From assembly GCA_943736015.1 (NCBI GenBank), contig OX031065.1, positions 47,532,992 through 47,596,991 on the forward strand: DNA of 64,000 nucleotides, written 5' to 3'. This DNA comes from Tridacna crocea (Eukaryota > Mollusca > Bivalvia > Cardiida > Cardiidae). Position numbers and translations under genes: made by a program. Under the pieces are notes generated by a model. It searched no databases and was not told where the DNA came from. It was given only the letters and a program-made list of their open reading frames with translations. Shown in pieces: positions 47,501 through 59,500 of the stretch. Position 1 is the stretch's first letter; each line of letters starts with the position of its first letter.

Positions 47501-50500
47501 TTTGACCCCATCCCAGGGGTCACAAGTTTTACATTGGCTTTATAAACCTGTTTCATGGGTCACATATTTTACAGGGCCTTTTATTGAGCAAACTTGTTTT
47601 ACAGGGCTTTTTATTGGGCAAGATTCAAAAAACTTCGTGTTTATAACCACACATTCTAGTTTCATATTGTAGGTCTGGGGTCAAAATTGGCTCCATCCAG
47701 GGATCACAAGTTTAACATGGGTCTCAAGATATAGTCACTTTAATTTATACATTAATCAAGGGAAATAACTCTTTTTATGAAAGCTAAAGTTTGGTACTAT
47801 TTACCTCCCTTGATTATCAAACTGCATTGATACATGATTGATGCTAGACATTAAGTTTTTTGATAGAAAATATTCTGTTTTCAAGTGTTATTCATTTTTT
47901 TGATGCTAATAGTTATGCTCACATGAGGTGAATAATAAATTCAGAGTAAGGTTTCTATCATTCACCTTATTTTTCCAAGAATTTTACCTTTAATGCTAAT
48001 GAATTAACCTGCTTGTACTGCCTGTCAGTGTTCATTGTTTTTGAAGGCCCTCTTTTTCATGGTCATGAACACTTCAATTTGTGTGGTAAAGGGTTAAAAA
48101 GCCAGTGGAGCGATACAGGGCCATCATGGCCCTCTTGTTTAAGCATCCTCGGATACCCCGGGGTCTCCCTATTTGCTACGCTACATCGACCCCTGGGACA
48201 ATTAGTTGAATTTCCTTCGCTTTACCGCTGGCCGAATGCTGGCTTTTCATTGGTTCCATCATCATTTTGTGATGGGCGAGTGTACTGTACGCTATGACGT
48301 TTCGTATCGATTTTCGGCGGCTCGCTTTACCGCTGGCCGAATGCTGGCTTTTCATTAGTTCTATCATCATTTTGTGATGGGCGAGTGGACTGTACGGTAT
48401 GACGTTTCGTATCGATTTTCGGCGGCTGATTCAAAGTTTTATTAGTCAATTGTCCCAGGGTCGATGTAGCGTAGCAAATAGGGAGACCCTGGGGTATCCG
48501 AGGATGTTGTTTAAGGATCCTATGCAAGAAGTCTTTTGAAAACACTGTGGGAAAAGGAGAAAATGCTTGTCACTAGCATTTTCTCCTTTTCCCACATTTT
48601 CAATCCTTCCAACAATACCGGTAAATTTCAATTTTTCATCCACATTTATTTTGTTACCTGCAAATGTTTTTGATTTGGGCCAGTCTAAATTTTGTTGTTT
48701 GGTAAAGAGATAATGTTTTACTTCATAATCCAGGAGAAATCTGAATTCTTTTCAAAATATCGAGGTAAAAGGTGAAAATGCCTTCATTTCAGCCATGTTT
48801 AATTTCTCTTCTACAAATGCTTTCGATTTGGACATATTTGAAACTTTGTCTTCTGGTAAAAATTTAAGTATGGGTTGGTCCATTTTTTCTCATCACAAGA
48901 TCTAAATGACCAGACTGATCCTGGATTCATGCTTTTGAACATCCAGTACCTGATGCTTTTTTCATGCATAATTTCCATCTCTAACTCTTTACCAGACAAC
49001 AAAATTTAACCCTTTCCCAAACAATTCCTGGTTTTTATGGGTCTGGAAAAATAACCTTTTGAAAACCTTGTGGGAAAAGGAGAAAATGTTGGTAACCAGC
49101 ATTTCTTCCTTTTCCCACAATGTTTTCTACCCTATCATAGACAGAAATCGTCTTTTCAGCAAGAGTTGAATTGTCGTCTGCAAATGCTTTCAATTTGGTC
49201 TAGTCCAAAAGTTTGTCGTTTGGGAAAGGGTTAAGCCTTGTTCAAATTGATAGCATTTGCAGATGACAATTACAACATGGTGTAAATGATGCAATTATTC
49301 TTTAATCCTTTCCCAAACAACAAACTTTTGGACTAAACCAAATTGAAAGCATTTGCAGACGACAATTCAGCTCTTGCTGAAGAGATGATATCTGTGTATG
49401 ATAGGATAGAAAACATTGTGGGAAAAGGAGAAAATGCTGGTTACCAGCATTTTCTCCTTTTCCCACAAGGTTTTCAAAAGGCTACTATTCCAGACCCATA
49501 AAAACCAGGGATTGTTTGGGAAAGGGTTAATAAGGTAGAAAACATTGTGTGAAAAGGAGAACAATTCGGTAGCCAGTATTTTCTCCTTTACCCACAATTA
49601 TTTCAAATGTGTCTTTCCTAGGGTCGTTAAAATTCAGCATTGTGTGGTAAAGAGTTAAATCCTTATCAGATGACAAAATTTCAGACTTGTCCAAATTTAA
49701 AGTATTTCCAGATGAGAAAATAAATATCACTCAAAAAATTGAACTTAGTTTTTGAAAAGGTAGGAGAAAAAATATGGGTTATAGAGAAGATAGCTGTCAC
49801 CAGCATTTTCCCCTTTTTTTCACAATCTTTTCAAAAACGTTTCTTCTCAGGGTTGTTAAAAGTCAGAATTGTGTGGGAAATATTTATATCTTTACCAGAC
49901 GACAAAATTTTGGACTTGTCCAAGTTGAAAGCATTTGTAGATGAAAAACTAATATAATAATGTCTTTAATGGACAGAAAACAGATGGTGCTGGTTATCAA
50001 CAGTTCCTCCTTTTCCAACAATGTTTTCCAAGACTTTTTCATCAAACTAGCAATTACTGTAGTTTGTAAAGAATTGAGTTTTAATTCTAGACTAAATAAT
50101 AAAGCATTTGATAAAAGAAAGCCAACAGAAACCTTTTACATGTTAAACAATGGAATTTTTTCTTTTAATTTAAACTTGAACTCTTTACCAAACAACAATA
50201 TATGAGACAGGTCCAGATTGGAGGCATTTGTAGACAGTAAATAAAATTATTGCTCAAATGGCAGGATTGTCCTCTGATAGGATAGAAAACCTTGTGGAAA
50301 AAGGAGAAAATGCTGGTTACCAGCATTTTCTCCTTTTCCTACAATGTTTCCAAAAGCTTTCTCTCTCAGGGATGTAAAAGTTTGGATTATGTGGTAAAAG
50401 GTAAATGTAGAGTAGATTTTATTTTTTGAAGCTATGAAGAAGATTGATTCAAAGCAAAATTTTTCTTAACTGTTTACGATATCCTATTGTCTTGTCATTA

Positions 50501-53500
50501 TGTATGCCACAACTATGAAAATGATGTTTTTGAAGCTATGAAGAAGATTGTTCATAGCAAAATTTTTCTTAACTGTTTACGATATCCTATTATCTTTTCA
50601 TTATTTACGCCATAACAATGAAAATGATGAATTAGAGAATAGGCTTGAAAGGATACAAGATTTGAAAGCTCTGCCAATGTTGTGTTTATGTCACAAAGAA
50701 AATGCACTTTATGTGCCAAATATGTGGTATTTATCACTCTTCAAAAAACATTTTGGTAAATAACCAAAACAGGATTTCATAAATGTCAAAATGCCAATGT
50801 CTATGATGAACTTTTTCAGTAACAACAAATTTAACTCTTTTACTGGACAAAAAAAAAATAGTTTTGCCTTGTCCAAATTCAAAGCATTTGCAGACGACAA
50901 TTTCAATCTGGCTCAAATGATGAAATTTTTCTTTGATAGGCTAGAAAATGTTACAAAAAGACTGCTTTCCCAGAGTCATGTATATATAAAGTGAGCAATG
51001 CGTGGTTAGTGGTTGAACATAGATGAATCCTGCAATTACCAAGCAACCCGGCCTTTAGATAACCTTGAGAAAGAAGCCGTTTGAATACATTAAGGCAAAA
51101 GGAGATAATGCCAGTATTAATCATTTTCTCCTTTTTCCACAATGATTTTTAGCAATTCAAAGATTAAATTCATTGTTTGAGCTTTATTAAATTAGTCGTT
51201 TGCAAACACATGCATTTTATATAAGTCTAAAACTTTGTCATTTGGTGAAGTGTTTAACAATTAGGCCATTACTGCCTGGTTTACACCCTTAGCCTGTGGC
51301 TGCTTTCATTGAAACAGCTACATAGGCAAAAGAATATCTAACTTACAACTGCATTTATGATTTTTTAATACAGACAATCAGAGAAAAGTGGTGTGAATGG
51401 AAGAAAATGTTCACCCCATGTTCTTTATTTAGATCTGAACAAGGTTAGAAAAGTTAGAATTCACCTCAACTTAGGGGTATTAAGGTAAAAGGAATTTTTA
51501 TAAAAAAAAACATTAAGCAATAGTTTACTTTAAGGTATATTTGTTTGCAATCTCAATAGGGAAAAGAATTTCACAATCAGAATTGGGGCAATATATTACT
51601 GAAATATGGGTGTTAAACCTGTTATTTTCTGGAGTATTTTATGGCATGTTAACAGTTAGTGCTGTGTGTAAATGGCATTTCTTTTATGGATTAGAAAATA
51701 TTTGTTTTTAACATGAAGCTGAAAACCATTTGCGAAAAGGACAATTGCTTGTAAAAGGCTGAGGAACTTTTCCCACAATGATTTCAAAAGACGTCTTGGA
51801 CTGAGAGGTACATACCATATGGTTATCGGTATATTGCTAGAATAGTTAGGATCTTTCTTATTCCCTTTCCCCAGCTTATAACATTTATCACCAATTGTTT
51901 CTGATCTATTCTCTCCACAGTTGATGACGATGCAGTCAGCAGATCGAGACACATTGTCACTTCTCATTCAAAATGATTTTTTTTCAGCCATCTTTATTCT
52001 TTGTTTTCAATTTTACACACCTTCTGCCTTTCAGTCATCTGACTTAGTAAATAAGTCAGAAAATCCAGAGAGAAAGCCAGTGGCAGAGAGAGGTACTGTG
52101 GAAATGTGTTGTGTATAACTTACACCATTCTTACACCTGCCAGCAAGAAAAAAGTTAACACATCTTTAATGATGAAATGCAATAAGATTATTCCTGACAG
52201 CTCTTAATAGAATGACCTTTAACAATAACCAACAGCACTGACCTTAGATGACCTTGTGGTGACCTTGACTTATGGTTAGTTGCCTAGAAACAAGGTGAGT
52301 TGTCAGGCAGGTACTTATAGTTTTTCCGGTGCAGCTATTCTGTGGTATGAATGGAGTTGTTGCACAAGTAATTATTGCTTATTTGTATTTATGCTTATCT
52401 GTAGAATGATGTTGATTTTAGATTCCAGTACACAGGTACTTAAAACTGTGTGGTAAATTAAACTTGCCAGCACAGATTCGAATAACTTTCATGCCTTGTA
52501 ACTTGGCTTGAATATCTCTGTAAACCGTTAGTTGAATATATGGAAACATTTCAAAGTCAAACTATCTTTTGTTGTTCAAACACAATAACTTAGAATGGAG
52601 CTTAAACAAGTAAAAGAATGATATTTGTCTCAGCCTATTTTTTCATCAACAGAAGGACAAAGTGTCTTTTCGAATTCAAGTAAGCTTTGCTATAATCACG
52701 TTATTGGCATTTTTGAAGATTTTTGCATTTATTTAGCCACCATGGATGACTATCACCTTTTTTGTCACAATCAGAACAGTACAAAGTTTTTATACAAAGT
52801 GCAAGTCCAAATTTGGAAATTAACGTACATGTACTAGTAAATTCAGATTGGCATAATCATTCATGGTTATAGGTGATCCTGCATGGCTAAGTGGCTTAGT
52901 GGGGTTCATAACCTGGAAGCCCCACATCTGCTGGGTTTTTTTTGCGGGAATGTCCTTAGGTAAAATAGTTCAGAGCCCATGCCTAGTACTGGTGAAAATT
53001 AGAAAATACATGAATATGAAAGCTGTTGCTATGATATCACTGAAATAATGTTGACAGTAGCATAAAACACCACTCAACCAATCATTGGTTATATAGAGTT
53101 ATTTGATTTAGAAGTGATGAAGGCAGGTGGTTGGTTGGTTGGTTGTATTGGGGTTTAACGCCACTTTAACACTAAGGTCATATCATGGCGGTCGGAGACG
53201 CACATGTGTTTCCTGGCTTTCTCACACCAGTACTTACACTACTTTCTTTCCAAAGCCACTGACTACTTTTCTCACATGCTTTCAGCAGAGGTGAGAGGCT
53301 AAAATACGCCGAAAAGAGAGTTTGCCTCAACCGGGTATCGAACTCACAACCACCAGGTCATGAGTCCGACACGCTCACCACTGAGCCACCCACGCTGGCA
53401 TGGAGGCAGGTGGACTGATTGATTTATATGATTTACATCTCTGGATAATCTTCAAGCTACATCACTGTGTGCACGCACAATGTACAGACCAGTACAGGGG

Positions 53501-56500
53501 TTATTTTATCCATATTTAGAGTGGACACATCTACTCTTTTGTGTGGAATGAAAAGAATGTTTTGATCTTTATGTAAATTGACTTTTTCCTCATATGAAAG
53601 AAAAAGCTCCTGTGAAAAGGCTTCTTATACAGGATCGTTTAACCTTTTCCCAAACAACAAATTTTGGACTCTTCCAAACTGAAAGAGTTTGCAGACGACA
53701 ATTTTAGATTTTGAGAAAATGTCAGAAAGTTCTCAAAAAGGGTAGAAAACACTGTGGGAAAAGGAGAAATTGCTCGTTACCAGCAATTCCTCCTTTTCCC
53801 ACAGTGTTTTCAAAAGACTTTTACTGCAGACACGTAAAATCCAGGGCTTGTTTGGGAAAGGGTGAAGCTGGGATTGTTTGGTAAATGGTGACACAAAATT
53901 TTCATTTTGTTTGGAAGTAGAATGCTGATTTTGTCATTTGTACTACCCATTCAATTTTAGGTTAAAAATGTTTTTGTAATTGCATTTTTTTCTCCCCTTT
54001 TATTCACAATGTTTCCGAAAATGGTCAGCATAAAGTGTTTTTAAAGCTTTTACTTGACAACAAAATTTTAGTTTGTCTAAATTGAAAGCATTTGCAGATG
54101 ACAATTTTAATTTGGCTCAACTTGTGCAATTTTTCTTTGATAGGGTAAAAAACAGTGTGGGAAAAAGAGAAAATGCTGGTTACTAGTATAGTCCCCTTTT
54201 CTCACAATGTTTTCAAATGCTTCTTTCCCAGGGTTAATAAAATTTGGCATGGATGGTAAAGGGTGTACACAGGGTTGAAATTGTCCATTTTATTGACCAA
54301 AAAATCATTTTAAACTGGGCTTTAAATCAGATTTTGACCAAACAGATTTTTGGGGGAGAAAATGGACAATTTGTCAGGAAAACTCATAAAGATATACTTA
54401 ACCCATTACCACACAATCCCTACTTTTGACGACCCTGAGAGAGAAGCCTTTAGAAAACATTGTGGGAAAAGGAGAAAATGCTGGTAACCAGCATTTTCTT
54501 CTTTTCCCACAGTGTTTTCTACCCTTCACAAAACAAATTTCAAATTTTCAGTCACTTTTATTTTGTCATCTGAAAATGGTTTGGATTTGAACCAACCTAA
54601 AATTTTGTTGTTTAGTAAATGAGTTAAGCAAGCCATCAATATATTGATGGCTCCATAAGATCCATTGTTGTCCAACAACCAGCAGGATCATAAGATAGAG
54701 TGGTCCTTAGACAAGCAGAAAATTTACCAAAAGCAAAGAGTTTTGATCCAGGTTAGCCTGCTTGAACTGATTAGGCTGACCGTGGTCGATACTTTTTCCA
54801 TATTCATGAAAGTCCCCTTTTTACAGAGCACATATTATTATACTGCAAAGAAATTTCTCGTGATCTGATTGGTTAACATGCCAGGAACATATATATCATG
54901 TACCCTGGCAAAAACCAAGTGAAGCCAGTTTCCCCTTTGAGTGCCCCGTAAACATTACTACACTTGCAACGCAACATCCACAACCGATCACGAGACTGCA
55001 TGTTTATGCACCAAACTGCACGTTTTAGTGATGTCAGTTTCCAGTGATGTCAGTTTTCATTGAATTGGGGCATTCATAAGGGAATTTCTATGTTGTCAGC
55101 ATACTCGATTGGTGAGATTGTAAAACAGGAAATTTTTGCTTAACACACTTTGAAATGGTAAAACTTTGCAGTATAATAAATTTGTTGTACGGTCAGGTGG
55201 TAAGGGACTTGGAAACTTGTTCATGGCTGTGTCTAATCATGTTGCCACCTTGCCTTGGGCAGGCCTCCTGACCGTACAACTAATAGAATAACCCTCTAGC
55301 AAGCAATCCCTAGTTTTACAACCATGAGAAAGAAGCCTTTGGAAAATGTTGTGGCAAAATGAGAAAATATTGGTAACCAGCAGTTTCTCCTTTTTCCACA
55401 ATGTTTTCATCTTTGTAATAATGATAACTCCTCATCTAATAACAAAATTTCAGGCTCCTCTATTTTGAAAGCATGAGGAAATGTGTCTGAAAAGAAAATC
55501 TCTGAAAAAAGGATTAATGCGTCTACAAAAAGTATAGAACCAGGTCAGCGCACACAGGCTGTGCAGGCTGACTACAGCGAAACTTTTTGCTATTGGTCAA
55601 TTTTATGTATGGCCAAGGACCAGTCTGCCTCAAGATTGAGTGAGTTGTTTAACCCTTTCCCAAACGACAAACTTTTGGACTAGACCAAATTGAAAGCATT
55701 TGCAGATGACAATTCAACTCTTGCTGAAAAGATGATTTCTGTCTATGATAGGGTAGAAAACATTGTGGGAAAAGGAGAAAATGCTGGTTACCAGCATTTT
55801 CTCCTTTTCCCACAATGTTTTCAAAAGGCTACTATTCCAGACCCGTAAAAACCAGGGATTGTTTGGGAAAGGGTTAAAAAAGGTGGGAAATTTGGATCCA
55901 TAACTATGTGATGGCTTGCTTGGTACCATTGGTCACAGAGATACATTCAGCCCCTTTTCCACAGAGCATGGCTTATAATTATGGTGTTTCTTAGAAACGA
56001 AACACAATTTTGTCGGGAAATGGTGGAAAAGGCCGGTTACCGGTACATCCATTTTTCCACAATGTTTTGAAAAAATGTCTTCCTCAGGGTAAACAAAACA
56101 CATGGATTGTTTGGTGATGTGATAAGAAAAGGGAAAATCTTCAAACATGCTAATTCATAAAAAAATAATTTACCTAATTCAGAAAATCATACAGAGAAAT
56201 TCGATATGAATGGAGCACATTTCTTGTGCTGCTCTATGACCATTACCGTCATTAAAAGAGTTCAAAATATTATGTTTCTGCTTTTGACCTATAAAAATCT
56301 CATCTTTGAGAGCCAAGGTTACGATCACTACGTGGATCTTACCTTGGCGGATTGAGCCCGATTTCGATATTCCTGCGATATGCCCCCTATTGGAATCTGG
56401 TTATTATCCCCCTTTACATCATATTTCTTATAGCCAATAGAATATCGTTTTATAAACCGCTTACAAATACAATAATTCAACATGAAGCAATAAGCACAAA

Positions 56501-59500
56501 CGTACTTCGACATTCTATAGTCAGGTGCTGGGATATAGCCTAAAACCTCTGATAATTTATTGGCGACACTGAAACTTTCTATAAATATTGCTTGTCTCTG
56601 TTTTTTTCTGTAATAAATCATTACAGATCCTGCTCACATCCACGGAGGTATCCGTGCTTACCTCCTATTTTTTTCCGAAAGGTCACAACCTTGTTCTACT
56701 TTTATCAAAGATGAAATGCTACGAGCGATTTGATATGGTGCAGTGAGAGCTAGCTGCAACCAATGATAATGCTTATCGTGGCAATGTTGAAATCAAGCTC
56801 GATCCGCCAAGAGTAGAGTAGCATAGTGGATCCTCACCCTTGGCTTGCGAAGATGATAAAATCATAACTGGAGATAGAAATTAATGTTCCATGGAGAATG
56901 TCTTAGATTTTCTGATTTTGTCATAATTATGTGATATTTTAAAATATTTGTAGGTATGTCAAAGAAGTTGATCTGAAATAATTTTTCTTCAACAGAAAAC
57001 TAAATAAATATACAGTACAATTAATTATACCATATAATTTGAAAATTAAAGGCTTTCAAAAGCCAAATATCATTCTCCTTGAAGAATTTGTTCAATATTA
57101 TCTTTTCCACAACATCTTCCATTCGGTGTCAAAAGTTGAAAAAGTAGTATACTTGATTTTAATAACTAAATGAAAACCGCATTGACTTGTGAAATACCAT
57201 ATACCCCTAACTCTTACCAAATCACAAAATATTGGGAAAATCCATATTCAGGGCAATAGCGGAAAGCAATTCAGATGTGGCTCAAATCTCAAATAAAGAA
57301 AAGAAAACATTGTGTAAAAAGGAGAATATGCTGGTTACCAGCATTTTCTTCTTTTTCCTCAATGTTTTCAAAAGCCATTCTCTGGATTAATAAAACTTGG
57401 GATTGTGTGGTGAAGGGTTTGAAGTATTGTATACTGGAAATGATAGGAACAACATCAATCTACAGAACATACTGTGCATGTAGCAATAGTGTAGTTATGA
57501 AACCCTTCTCTATCAACTGTTTCCTGTAATGAGATTTGTATGATATAACTTTTAAAAGCTGTCAGAAATGTTTAAGAAAGATAGATCTATATCCTAGCTG
57601 ACAATTTTTACTTTCTCTTTTCTTATTGTTTATCAAGGCTGTATTATTCAATTAACGTATAACTTGCCGAAAAAAAAAAATCAGACATTTTAATCCTAGA
57701 AATACAACCCAAATTGTATGCAATTTCATGTTTTCTTTTGTCTACACTGTTTCAGCAAAGTGGACAGGGTAGATCAAAGAACAGGATGCACATTTTGTGC
57801 AGCCTGATCTTGGTCTTCAATGGCCGGTCCAGCAGCTATAATCATGAAAGATGCTTTTAGGGCTAAATCATTTCTCACTCATCATTTTCCTTTCATTCTT
57901 TATTAACTCATTTCATAATCTCGCAAAATTTGCCGTTTGGTATTGAAAGACATGGAAAGGCGAACTAGAATATGATATAATCTGACACAGTTCATTGGAA
58001 TGTGAAGCTGTGAAAACACATTGACTTTTTGTTGAAATTTACAGTAAACCTTTTTTATCCAAAGGTTGCCAAATGCTTGTCTTTTTTTTTTCAGTTATAT
58101 CCAAAATATGCCTTTTAAAAAAACTTTTGTAGAGAAAACTAGTAACATTAGTTATATCATACTCAATACAGGAAATGGTATTTTGGAGATTGGTTCCTAT
58201 TTTCGTAGTAGCTAGATAAACCAGCATTATTGAATTTTTTCAGAATAGCTATACCAATCACTTTGTTGTTTCAGCTACATTGATCAATGTTGTGTCTCTG
58301 GTTGTCATGGTAACCTGGCACCCTGTGTCTGATGATGTTTACTACATTTTTGTGTTACTTGGTGCGTGGGGATTTGCAGACGGTATATGGCAATCTCAGA
58401 CTATAAGTAAGTGGCAATGATAAACTCTTTTTTCTGTTGTTATTTATACTTGATTATATAAAACTGACTTCATGCATCTTTGAGAGATATCTTTGAAAAA
58501 AAACTGTGGGAAAAAAAGAGTATAACGCTTGTAACATGCATCTGTTTTCCATATAATTGTGAAGACGTTTTTCATTTTCTTTGCATCATTATATTAGTTT
58601 TCTAACTCCATTATTTTGAAATTCAGGATTTTTATATTGTGGAATCGTCTTGAAGAGTTCTATCTCCCCATTAAATGGGTTTTGCATTATAGGCCCTAGT
58701 TAAAAAGATTTCAGTTTTAACTTCCTCTAATTCCACTAATGATTTTACTTCCCTAGCTTAAAAACTTTGGAACTTATTTTATCTAAAACATCCAAAATGG
58801 CGGTTAGAACACTGTTAATACTAATGTGATGACATGTTTATCTAGTGTTTGACTTGTGGTATCATTTGTAAGTTCCGCACTGGAAAATTAAATACAATGT
58901 CGATAATAGATGAAGCCTGTCGATATCACCCGACATACCCTTATGTAATGTTGGCGTTGTTTGCTACAATACGCAACTTTACATGATTATGTTATACATG
59001 TAGATCAGTAGAGTATCCGCAAAATAAACCACTGATAACTTCAGTTTGTATTTAAAGCGGCTGTTATTGACACCACACTTTCCGATCTCTTAAAATGTCG
59101 ATAATACCCGCCGCTGCTCTAAATCGGTTCATTTCAGTCTCCACTTCTTGTTAACAGATCAGAGTAAAATTAGAGATCCAAGTTTTAATGACCCTAAGGA
59201 TGAGGATTTGGTAGAAAACGAAGAAAATGCTGGTAACCAGCATTTTCTTCTTTTCCCACAACATTTTTTTAGCCTTTCAATGACAAGTTGCAGAACGTAT
59301 CATAAATTTTAATTAATTTTGTTGTCTGCAAATGCATCCAAATTGTACTAGTCTTCAATTGTGTTGTTTGGTAAAGAGTAAAGTTTTTCGTGAAACCGAG
59401 CCCAAATTAGATTTGTTATAGACGTTTGTGACATATTTAAACCATTACCACACAATCCCTTCTGTTGAGGCCTTGAGAAAGAAGCCTTTTGAAAACACTG

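Larger units (their letters stand above)
46413..48709 (-). mobile_element. Hairpin MITE T1 split by 2.1 kb of nested elements
   Basis: CCCTTTACCACACAATCCC is cut after ATTTTT at 46437. The MITE resumes at about 48513 with AAGGATCCTATGCAAGAAGT, then core and right end GGTAAAGAG. Flanks no longer read TTAA. Confidence 0.78.
48985..49654 (+). mobile_element. Hairpin MITE T1 hosting two other hairpin MITEs
   Basis: Host pieces are 48985-49009 (CTCTTTACCAGACAACAAAA), 49231-49305 (GTTCAAATTGATAGCATTTG) and 49527-49654 (core and right end). They are contiguous in the MITE consensus. Right TTAA 49655-49658. Confidence 0.88.
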
